Source of the DNA: an uncultured Bacteroidota bacterium
GTDB lineage: Bacteria > Bacteroidota > Bacteroidia > Chitinophagales > Chitinophagaceae
Assembly (NCBI GenBank): GCA_946887345.1
Contig: CAMPKR010000169.1
Location: 1-5,818, forward strand
Reading direction: 5' to 3'
DNA length: 5,818 bases
Part shown: positions 1 to 5,056 of the stretch, one piece after another
Layout: the number at the start of each line of letters is the position of its first letter
Position numbering within the stretch: position 1 is the stretch's first letter
Position numbers and translations under genes: made by a program
The notes under the pieces: model-generated
Seen by the model: the letters and a program-made list of their open reading frames with translations, nothing else
Database searches by the model: none
Told to the model about the DNA's origin: nothing

Positions 1-85
1 GTATTATTATTAGATTAAAAACAGAAAAATGTAATAGTGACATTGAAAATTGTCTGCAAAATTACGAAAATATTGTATTCCAACG

Positions 86-114
86 TTTACTTTGCAGCAT
101 TAAGGGCATATTTG
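86..114 (+). promoter_or_regulatory. Putative panC promoter -7 box and ribosome-binding site
   Basis: The segment TTTACTTTGC (86-95) resembles the Bacteroidota sigma-A -7 element (TAnnTTTG), with one fewer spacer base. No TTG -33 element is seen at the usual 17-21 bp spacing. A purine run, AAGGG at 102-106 preceded by T, sits eight bases before the ATG at 115 and is the nearest thing to a Shine-Dalgarno site in the window. Together they imply a short leader of about 15-20 nt and support 115 as the start. Inference from motif shape only. Confidence 0.35.
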
Positions 115-960
115 ATGGTCATATTCAAAAAAACAGAAGATTTACAGGTATACTTAAAGGACCAACGCAAGAATGGAAAAACCGTAGGATTCGTGCCCAC
201 CATGGGCGCACTGCATAATGGACACACTTCTCTGGTCGGGATATCACATACAGCAGGAGACTTGGTCGTATGTAGTATTTTCGTCAATCCAACCCAGTTT
301 AATGACAAAGCAGACTTCGAAAAATACCCCATCAGCCTCGATGAAGACATTGCGCTCCTCCTCGCGGCCAACTGCGATGTGCTCTTTTTGCCTTCGGTAG
401 CCGGGATGTACCCGAACGGAACTAAGGAAGGTTCCAATTATGACCTTGGCTATCTTGATACCGTTTTTGAAGCTGCTCATCGCCCGGGTCACTTCAAAGG
501 AGTAGTGCAGATAGTTTCCAAATTGCTCGATGCTGTGGAGCCTGACAACCTCTATATGGGCCAGAAAGATTTCCAGCAGTGTATGGTCATCAAAAAAATG
601 CTGGAGCTTGATGGTCGCAGCACCCAAATGCACATTTGCCCCACCCAACGTGAAGCTGACGGACTTGCAATGAGTTCTCGCAACCGTAGGCTAACAGAAC
701 CCCAACGTGCGCTCGCCGGCATCATTTATCAATGTCTCGTTTCTATCCAAACCAAAAAAGATAGTGGAAACTTTGAAGTGGTTCAGAAAGAATGCATCGA
801 TCTGCTGAAACATAAAGGCCTGGAGCCTGATTATGTTGCCCTTGCTAATGCTAAGGATCTGACCACACTCAATAATTACGATAGTTCGAAGGAAATGGTG
901 GCGCTCATTGCCACGCGTGTAGGCAACAATCGACTTATCGATAATATGATCCTTCAGTAA
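115..960 (+). CDS. panC: Pantothenate synthetase (pantoate--beta-alanine ligase)
   Basis: This cytosolic enzyme condenses pantoate with beta-alanine using ATP, through a pantoyl-adenylate intermediate, to make pantothenate (vitamin B5) for coenzyme A. The 281-residue product matches the usual family length of about 280. Visible motifs: PTMGALHxGH at residues 28-37, the HIGH-like nucleotide site with H34 and H37; FVNPTQF at 56-62 (N58, Q61 for pantoate); RPGHF at 123-127; GQKDFQQ at 149-155 (K151, D152, Q155); and MSSRN at 186-190, the KMSKS-like loop with S187, S188 and R189. The C-terminal dimerisation/lid domain runs to RLIDN near 273-277. The frame is open upstream to a GTG at 37, but the added 26 residues do not look like the family, and the purine-rich site before 115 favours the ATG. 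No panB or panD is seen in the window. The gene converges on the minus-strand gene ending at 1011. Confidence 0.96.
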   Translation: MVIFKKTEDLQVYLKDQRKNGKTVGFVPTMGALHNGHTSLVGISHTAGDLVVCSIFVNPTQFNDKADFEKYPISLDEDIALLLAANCDVLFLPSVAGMYPNGTKEGSNYDLGYLDTVFEAAHRPGHFKGVVQIVSKLLDAVEPDNLYMGQKDFQQCMVIKKMLELDGRSTQMHICPTQREADGLAMSSRNRRLTEPQRALAGIIYQCLVSIQTKKDSGNFEVVQKECIDLLKHKGLEPDYVALANAKDLTTLNNYDSSKEMVALIATRVGNNRLIDNMILQ

Positions 961-961
961 A

Positions 962-1001
962 TCTTTGCTTGTCTTTGCGTCCCCTTGGCGCTCTTTGCGT
1001 T
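962..1001. repeat. 10-bp-period intergenic repeat (TCTTTGCGTC units)
   Basis: Four consecutive 10-bp units fill most of the 50-bp gap between the convergent panC and the minus-strand gene: TCTTTGCTTG, TCTTTGCGTC, CCCTTGGCGC and TCTTTGCGTT. The third is degenerate. The wording (reverse strand: GCAAAG, CGCCAAGG, CGCAAAG) resembles a low-complexity intergenic repeat that I recall from many bacterial genomes, Bacteroidota included. Its function is unknown. The array stops just past the panC stop codon and nine bases before the stop codon of the facing gene. No clear intrinsic terminator is visible in this gap. Confidence 0.6.
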
Positions 1002-1010
1002 TAAGCCTTT

Positions 1011-1607
1011 TCAAAAAGTGTAACTCAGCCCAAGTCCCTTATCACTCACGCAAAGCCCGTTAAGAGCCTTGTACCATTTCTTGTTCTTGCCCTGGTGAGC
1101 AGCATACATGGTACCGTCAAAGAGTAAAAGAAATACGCCCTGTATCAATATGGAATTACCAAAGCCTCTCCACACATCGGGCTTGGCTTCAGTCTTTGCA
1201 TGTTCTCTCAGGAATACTCCGGTGCCGATGTACAGAAAATCCAAACCTCCGTTGATAAGAAACAATCGCTTGGTCGACTCATACCGTTGCAACATATCAC
1301 TGCAATTACTTTCCCTCTTCATTTCCTTTCTTACTCCCGCCAGTCCCATCAATCCGATGCCCGCGTTAGTGATACCCCATATGGCATTCATTCCATGAAA
1401 GGCTTTCCAGTCTTTATTACCAGCTGTGAGGTATCCCGCAACACCCGTTATAGTATTTACGGCTCCCCAACCGGTAAGCACCTTCATCCCAACCCTGCTA
1501 GTTTCTATACGACCCAGATTCAGACTTTTCATTTCATCCTTGCTCACCTGTGAAAAAGCACTACCAGGTAACTGGCACGTAAACAGAAAAATAAAAAGCA
1601 TTTTCAT
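1011..1607 (-). CDS. Exported hydrophobic protein of unknown function (DUF6992-like)
   Basis: The product has 198 residues. A signal peptide of about 20 residues ends in SAFSQ, a typical Bacteroidota signal peptidase I site. The rest holds four hydrophobic segments, near 39-62, 71-91, 114-133 and 149-168, with related phrases: GMKVLTGWGAVN, FHGMNAIWGITN, LFLINGGLDFLY and GFGNSILIQGVFLLLFD. A basic stretch (KNKKWYK) follows, and the protein ends in GLGLSYTF, like the last strand of an outer-membrane protein. The recurring GxxN/GxxD pattern suggests internal duplication. I recall similar Bacteroidota proteins filed as DUF6992, but this is recollection. Function unknown. The frame extends to an ATG at 1637, but those ten extra residues are encoded by the 8-bp repeat, so 1607 (or 1601) is preferred. 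It lies 51 bp downstream of pyk and is probably co-transcribed with it. Confidence 0.75.
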   Translation of the reverse strand: MKMLFIFLFTCQLPGSAFSQVSKDEMKSLNLGRIETSRVGMKVLTGWGAVNTITGVAGYLTAGNKDWKAFHGMNAIWGITNAGIGLMGLAGVRKEMKRESNCSDMLQRYESTKRLFLINGGLDFLYIGTGVFLREHAKTEAKPDVWRGFGNSILIQGVFLLLFDGTMYAAHQGKNKKWYKALNGLCVSDKGLGLSYTF

Positions 1608-1615
1608 ACAGTGTC

Positions 1616-1655
1616 CATTTTCACATTTCCACATCATCCCATTTCCACATTTTCA
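1616..1655. repeat. 8-bp-period repeat between pyk and its downstream gene
   Basis: Five consecutive 8-bp units occur without gaps: CATTTTCA, CATTTCCA, CATCATCC, CATTTCCA and CATTTTCA. The order is A-B-C-B-A, symmetric by unit but not a reverse-complement palindrome. The array starts three bases after the pyk stop codon (transcript direction) and ends eight bases before the preferred start of the next gene, so it makes up most of the 51-bp spacer. On the transcript it reads as TGAAAATG/TGGAAATG units and creates spurious ATG codons at 1637 and nearby. Function unknown. Confidence 0.65.
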
Positions 1656-1658
1656 TCA

Positions 1659-3092
1659 TTACTCCACCTTCGTTACTTTCAGCATATTCGTCGGCAGATG
1701 TTCATGTATTGGCATGCTGCCGGTATTCACTACGACGTCACCGCTTTTCAGCAGGTCCTTTTCTTTCAGGAATGTTATTTGGTCTGCAATTATCTGGTCG
1801 ATGCTTTCTTCTTTGTCGTAGAAGAAGGCCTGCACGCCCCAGCTAAGGCTTAGTTGATTCACCAGCGTATGCGTCTTGGTAAAGACATACAGCGGCGACC
1901 GCGGACGATAACTCGCCAGCATAAAACCCGTGTATCCCGACTGCGTCATGCCTATCAGTGCATGCGCGTTCAGGTCTTTGGCTATTTCACAGGCATTGTA
2001 GCACAGGGCGTCGCTCATAAATGAAGGTGAGTGCGGCTGTGGCACCAGGTTACGGTTATACACTATCTCTTCTTTTTCCACTTCATTAATGATGCTCACC
2101 ATGGTGCGTATCACCAGTTCAGGATAAAGACCCGTTGCAGTCTCACCACTCAGCATCACGGCATCTGCTCCTTCCAGTACGGCATTGGCAACGTCCGTTA
2201 TTTCGCTACGGTTCGGGCGTGTGCGGTCCAGCATGCTTTCCATCATCTGGGTAGCAATGATTACCGGTTTTGCTCTATGTATGCATTTGCGGATGATGTT
2301 TTTTTGTATCATCGGTATCTGCTCCAGCGGTAGCTCTACACCCAGGTCGCCGCGCGCTACCATCACCGCATCCGATGCCAGTATTATCTCGCGTATCTGT
2401 TCCATTGCCTCCGGCTTCTCTATCTTGGAGATGATCTTGGCACTGCTGTTCTTTCCTTTCAGTATCTCGCGCAGGTTCTTTACATCTTCTGGCTTACGAA
2501 CGAATGACAACGCCAGCCAGTCTATCCCTTGCGAGATAATAAAGTCAAGGTCTGTAAGGTCTTTCTCTGTCAGCGATGGCAAGGATATTTTAGTGTCAGG
2601 AAGGTTCACTCCTTTGCGCGGATAAAGTATACCATCATTCAGCACCTGCACTTTTACTTTATGGTCGCTGGTTATCTCCGTTATCAGCACTTCTATCTTG
2701 CCATCGTCTATCAGTATCTTTTCCCCTATGCGCACGTCTTTATAAAAGTCAGGGTACGACATATATACTCCTTCTTTGGTGCCTGGCCTCTTTTCGTTGG
2801 TGAAGAATACTTCATCTCCCTTCAGCAGGGCCAATGAGCCCCCTTCTATATCTCCCACCCGCAGCTTAGGGCCTTGCAGGTCTGCCAGGATGGCTATGTT
2901 AAATGGAAAACTATCGTTGATGCGGCGTATGTGAGCTATCACATCTGCATGCTGCTCATGGGTACCGTGTGAAAAATTCAACCTGAAAACATTTACTCCT
3001 TCCTCTACCAGGGCCAGCAGTTTTTCATAAGTATTACATGCCGGTCCTACTGTCGCAATGATCTTCGTCTTGTGTAACATATCCTGTTTCAT
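1659..3092 (-). CDS. pyk: Pyruvate kinase, predicted K+-independent type
   Basis: This enzyme transfers phosphate from phosphoenolpyruvate to ADP, giving pyruvate and ATP in the last step of glycolysis. It is usually a cytosolic homotetramer. From the ATG at 3092 the product has 477 residues, typical of bacterial enzymes. Seen in order: TKIIATVGPA (9-18); FRLNFSHG (36-43; R37, N39, S41, H42); DLQGPKLRVG (71-80); the B domain from about 85 to 170; ISKIEKPEA (221-229), with catalytic K223 and metal ligand E225; MVARGDLGVELP (244-255; D249); ATQMMESM (280-287; T281); ADAVMLSGETA (309-319); and a C-terminal alpha/beta domain from about 356 to the end. The triad L72, Q73, K76 replaces the T, K, E of K+-dependent enzymes. 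Alternative starts are 3080 (MLHKTKI) and 3137; the latter adds 15 atypical residues. The 3080 start is nearly as good. The exported-protein gene follows after 51 bp. Confidence 0.97.
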   Translation of the reverse strand: MKQDMLHKTKIIATVGPACNTYEKLLALVEEGVNVFRLNFSHGTHEQHADVIAHIRRINDSFPFNIAILADLQGPKLRVGDIEGGSLALLKGDEVFFTNEKRPGTKEGVYMSYPDFYKDVRIGEKILIDDGKIEVLITEITSDHKVKVQVLNDGILYPRKGVNLPDTKISLPSLTEKDLTDLDFIISQGIDWLALSFVRKPEDVKNLREILKGKNSSAKIISKIEKPEAMEQIREIILASDAVMVARGDLGVELPLEQIPMIQKNIIRKCIHRAKPVIIATQMMESMLDRTRPNRSEITDVANAVLEGADAVMLSGETATGLYPELVIRTMVSIINEVEKEEIVYNRNLVPQPHSPSFMSDALCYNACEIAKDLNAHALIGMTQSGYTGFMLASYRPRSPLYVFTKTHTLVNQLSLSWGVQAFFYDKEESIDQIIADQITFLKEKDLLKSGDVVVNTGSMPIHEHLPTNMLKVTKVE

Positions 3093-3132
3093 GCTAACAA
3101 ATTTATGCCTTGCAGCCTGCATATTATAGAGC

Positions 3133-3161
3133 CACAATTAATAAATCAGCAATTCTCTCAA
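3133..3161 (-). promoter_or_regulatory. Candidate pyk promoter
   Basis: On the minus strand, TTG (3161-3159) is followed after 18 bases by TAATTGTG (3140-3133). This is one mismatch from the Bacteroidota -7 consensus TAnnTTTG, at the normal -33/-7 spacing. It would place transcription start about 35 bases before the pyk ATG at 3092. A better-matching TAAATTTG box at 3105-3098 lies only five bases before the ATG and lacks a correctly spaced TTG. Motif match only. Confidence 0.3.
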
Positions 3162-3315
3162 GCGTTAAAGTCTTCTTAATGCCTGTAGAGCTGGCACAGA
3201 ATTTTAAATATATACCATATGATACACTTTTACCACGGGGGTGGGGTGTAGCATGAGCTTCTGATGTTGGGGCGCCTGGCCGTGCCTTGGGAATCGGGCA
3301 AATGTGAAACCCTGC

Positions 3316-3351
3316 CCTCTTTATTATTCTGCCTTTGCTATAATAAAGAGG
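3316..3351. other. Perfect 12-bp AT-rich hairpin (antiterminator-like)
   Basis: The arms CCTCTTTATTAT (3316-3327) and ATAATAAAGAGG (3340-3351) are perfect reverse complements around a 12-nt loop, TCTGCCTTTGCT. The right arm shares seven bases (3345-3351) with the left arm of the terminator-like hairpin at 3345-3380, so both cannot form fully at once. The left arm also overlaps, by two bases, a weaker 5-bp hairpin pairing GGGCA (3296-3300) with TGCCC (3313-3317). The complementarity is certain; a regulatory role is not. Confidence 0.5.
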
Positions 3352-3381
3352 CCGCAGAACTGATGTTCCGCGGCTTCTTTT
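3345..3381. terminator. Intrinsic terminator-like hairpin, possibly bidirectional
   Basis: Arms at 3345-3360 and 3365-3380 pair over 16 positions, with one G-U wobble (3350/3375) and one A-C mismatch (3356/3369), around a TGAT tetraloop. The GCCGC/GCGGC core is flanked by A-rich and T-rich sides, giving TTCTTTT on the plus strand and CTCTTTATTAT on the minus strand. On the minus strand it lies about 75 bases after the stop codon of the 45-residue gene, the natural transcript to end here before pyk. On the plus strand it could end a small RNA. Confidence 0.6.
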
Positions 3382-3455
3382 GATGTTGGGTGCAGTTTGG
3401 CCGCACGAACTTATACGTTCAAAAATTCTGCCAACAATGAATTATTTAATATTTT

Positions 3456-3593
3456 TTATCGTTTATAGGTCCTGTTAGGACGTTTTTTCTTCGGAGCATA
3501 CTTGCGCAGGCTGTCGTCATGGTAATCTCTGCCATAGGCGGCTACTAGCACAAGACCGATTGCAACAAGGATAACAATAGAGGTAGTGGTCAT
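3456..3593 (-). CDS. Small single-pass membrane protein, 45 residues, unknown function
   Basis: An ATG at 3593 opens a 45-codon frame ending in TAA at 3456. The protein starts MTTTS, has one hydrophobic helix (IVILVAIGLVLVAAYG, residues 6-21), and a hydrophilic tail that is first acidic (RDYHDDS, 22-28) and then strongly basic (KKKRPNRTYKR, 35-45). The layout is that of a real small membrane protein: a clean helix, a charged cytoplasmic-type tail and a stop codon shortly after. Family not recognised. By the positive-inside rule the tail should be cytoplasmic. A terminator-like hairpin lies downstream at 3345-3381. The start lies 168 bp from the divergent outer-membrane gene. Composition fits coding DNA, but expression is unproven. 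Confidence 0.6.
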   Translation of the reverse strand: MTTTSIVILVAIGLVLVAAYGRDYHDDSLRKYAPKKKRPNRTYKR

Positions 3594-3671
3594 TTTAAGT
3601 CGTATTTACTTGCAAATATTATGTTCGAAATCCAACTTTCTGCGGTTTCCGGTGTCCTTTAACCCGCGTTT

Positions 3672-3679
3672 TACATTTG
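3672..3679 (+). promoter_or_regulatory. Candidate -7 box for the outer-membrane/membrane-protein unit
   Basis: TACATTTG at 3672-3679 matches the Bacteroidota TAnnTTTG box at every defined position, in the 168-bp gap between divergent genes. No TTG is present at the usual upstream spacing, so only half the promoter is supported. If used, it would give a leader of roughly 75 nt before the ATG at 3762. No Shine-Dalgarno site is visible before that ATG. Confidence 0.3.
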
Positions 3680-3761
3680 GTTAACAGGGTAATAACATCC
3701 GGAATTATTTCTGGTAGAGTTATCGGTTCAGTTTTTATATTATCTCATCAAAGCTTCTGCT

Positions 3762-4517
3762 ATGAAACGATATTGTTTACTTGCTACGGCGGCATTTTTG
3801 TTCATATTCTGTCCCAACCTTTACGCACAGAATAAAATCGAATCCGATCGTGCCGATGAAGCCGAGGGTGCCAAAACCTTAGGCATGGGTCGCATGCAGG
3901 CCGAAGCCGGTGTTTATATAGTTGACTACAATAGTGGACCTTCATCTGTAGTCGGAGAATTCTCACTGCACTATGGCATGCTGAAAAATCTGAATCTTAT
4001 CGCGATAGTGCAGGAAGGAAGAGAACGTGTCCGCTTTATGAACGAAACATCGCAGGCTTTTCTTCCCCTTGCCCTGGGTGCCAAGCTGGCTGTCTTAAAG
4101 GAAACAGATCGGTTGCCTGCGGTTAGCGCGTCTGCTTATCTGGGATTACCGTTCAATGCTCGCACCGAGGCTGAAGCAGTTCATTGGTCTAAAGCCTTCA
4201 ATCTTATCATCGAGAAGGAGGTCTTTAAAAAAAAATGGAATGTGCTGGTCAATGCCGGCTTGCAGCAACCTGTTAATTCAAAGCAATACCAGGTGCAGAC
4301 TGTGGAGGTGATAGGCTACTACGGATTCGAAAAGTTTGCATTAATGGCTCAGCATTTCGCTACCTACGATGTGGATGATGAACCTCAGAATAATGTAGGC
4401 CTGGGCCTATCTTATTTTTTCACCAATGATATCCAGCTCGATATTTCAGGTTCTTCTACCGTAGGTAGTACCATGCCTAATAAATGTCTTTCTACGGGTC
4501 TGGCTGTCCGTCTCTAA
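3762..4517 (+). CDS. Outer-membrane beta-barrel protein, transporter-like (Phenol_MetA_deg-type)
   Basis: The product has 251 residues. A signal peptide of about 22 residues ends at YA/Q (LYAQ), which predicts export by Sec and cleavage by signal peptidase I. The cysteine at residue 17 is not in a lipobox. The mature start, KIESDRADEAEGAKTLGMGRMQAEAGV (residues 25-51), resembles the IxTDRPDxTE...GxxQxExG opening of the family named for the phenol meta-pathway protein, which are predicted outer-membrane barrels. After it come alternating hydrophobic/polar strands with many aromatic and glycine residues, for example the segment around 57-65 and GLGLSYFF near 213-220. The last residues are LAVRL, without the classic terminal Phe. 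Substrate unknown. The next gene starts 10 bp after its stop codon, so they are probably one transcript. Confidence 0.65.
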   Translation: MKRYCLLATAAFLFIFCPNLYAQNKIESDRADEAEGAKTLGMGRMQAEAGVYIVDYNSGPSSVVGEFSLHYGMLKNLNLIAIVQEGRERVRFMNETSQAFLPLALGAKLAVLKETDRLPAVSASAYLGLPFNARTEAEAVHWSKAFNLIIEKEVFKKKWNVLVNAGLQQPVNSKQYQVQTVEVIGYYGFEKFALMAQHFATYDVDDEPQNNVGLGLSYFFTNDIQLDISGSSTVGSTMPNKCLSTGLAVRL

Positions 4518-4527
4518 AGCTTTGTGT

Positions 4528-4983
4528 ATGTCCGCTTCAAGAACCATGTCAGCAGCAGTTCTCGGCACCTCGGCCATGACGTTATACAGCTATTTTCTTT
4601 CGGGAACAAAGAACAGGAATTTTCGAGAGCCTGAAAATCTGAGTATTTTACTAAGAAGGACTGCACCGGTAGGGGAGAGGGAAGCTGAAGCAATTTGCTG
4701 GACGGCTCATTATACCGTAGGCCTGCTGTTTGTACTTGTCTACGAAGAGTTATATGCAAGTACACAGCTCCGCCCCGGTATCAGGTCAGGTTTAACCCTC
4801 GGTTTCTTCACCGGCTTGTTTGCCATCCTGGTATGGAAAATGGTCTTTGATCTTCATCCGCGACCACCTCAGAAGGATTTCAAAAAATACTACGGTCAGC
4901 TACTGGTTGCGCACATCATTTTTGGACTTGTTTCAACTATGGTTTATAAAAATGGCAGGACTAATCGCCCTGCCATCACCTAG
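4528..4983 (+). CDS. Four-helix integral membrane protein of unknown function
   Basis: The product has 151 residues and no cleavable signal peptide. Four hydrophobic segments are visible: about 8-25 (AVLGTSAMTLYSYFLSG), 59-78 (TAHYTVGLLFVLVYEELYAS), 88-109 (GLTLGFFTGLFAILVWKMVFDL) and 121-140 (YYGQLLVAHIIFGLVSTMVY). Between helices 1 and 2 lies a conserved-looking polar loop, NFREPENLSILLRR (31-44). Histidines at 61 and 129 open hydrophobic helices, and H110-P111 follows helix 3. I have a vague impression of homologs in Chitinophagaceae but cannot name a family with confidence; DUF1440/DUF6789-like membrane proteins are possible relatives. The ATG at 4528 is chosen; a TTG two codons earlier is also open. 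Its tight coupling to the upstream outer-membrane gene suggests co-expression, not necessarily a shared complex. Confidence 0.75.
   Translation: MSASRTMSAAVLGTSAMTLYSYFLSGTKNRNFREPENLSILLRRTAPVGEREAEAICWTAHYTVGLLFVLVYEELYASTQLRPGIRSGLTLGFFTGLFAILVWKMVFDLHPRPPQKDFKKYYGQLLVAHIIFGLVSTMVYKNGRTNRPAIT
4952..4976 (-). terminator. Minus-strand terminator-like hairpin inside the 3' end of the membrane-protein gene
   Basis: ATGGCAGG (4952-4959) and CCTGCCAT (4969-4976) form a perfect 8-bp stem with a 9-nt loop. On the minus strand the stem is followed immediately by TTTTTATAAA, a good intrinsic-terminator tail. On the plus strand it is followed by CACCTAG, with no T run. It lies within the last codons of the plus-strand gene. 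No minus-strand gene immediately to its right is visible, so it may stop antisense transcription or be incidental. Confidence 0.35.
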
Positions 4984-5056
4984 CCGAGGTTGTGGATATG
5001 TTTTGCTGCGCTTTGTTTTCTTCAAGCCTTATCTTGCCACGACTAATTACGTACTC

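Larger units (their letters stand above)
3262..3403. repeat. Imperfect direct repeats flanking the hairpin cluster
   Basis: The decamer TGATGTTGGG occurs at 3262-3271 and again at 3381-3390. Each copy is followed by TGGCCG, after five bases in the first (3277-3282) and seven in the second (3398-3403). A third partial copy, TGATGTT, forms the loop and inner arm of the terminator-like hairpin at 3361-3367. The outer copies bracket the hairpin cluster almost exactly. They could be remnants of a small inserted element, or unrelated. No transposase or canonical insertion-sequence ends are present. Confidence 0.4.
3093..3455. other. Gene-free interval between pyk and the small membrane-protein gene
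   Basis: These 363 bases contain no credible coding sequence on either strand. The part next to pyk (about 3093-3240) is AT-rich and holds a possible pyk promoter. The central part (3225-3305) is G-rich. The far part carries three overlapping hairpins (3296-3380), flanked by an imperfect direct repeat that begins TGATGTTGGG at 3262 and at 3381, in both cases followed after a few bases by TGGCCG. The compact, GC-rich folded core contrasts with AT-rich flanks, which would fit a small RNA or a leader, but no known RNA family could be recognised. Confidence 0.6.

Noticed and set aside
244..648. Long open frame antisense to panC (134 codons)
   Set aside because: It is fully overlapped by a strongly conserved panC, and the translation has no recognisable domain.
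1608..1637. Ten-residue N-terminal extension of the exported protein
   Set aside because: The extension is mostly encoded by the 8-bp repeat array, and it would push a normal signal peptide away from the N-terminus.
962..1655. Short-period repeat arrays considered as CRISPR
   Set aside because: Units are 8-10 bp with no spacers and no cas genes nearby.
3262..3365. Phrases resembling a cobalamin riboswitch core (GGGAA..., CCTGCCC, CCGCAGAACTG)
   Set aside because: The order is loosely similar, but the conserved GCCACTG box is absent, the CCCCGCAACTG box is broken by the 36-bp hairpin, and no B12-related gene follows.
3469..3488. GTCCT/AGGAC hairpin followed by six Ts on the plus strand, terminator-like
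   Set aside because: It lies in the 3' coding end of the 45-residue gene; the T run is simply its lysine codons (AAG AAA AAA) on the other strand, and the stem is only 5 bp.
4820..5056. N-terminal extension of the tag frame by 79 codons
   Set aside because: It overlaps the membrane-protein gene, and the family match, including zinc ligand C4, begins exactly at the ATG at 5057.
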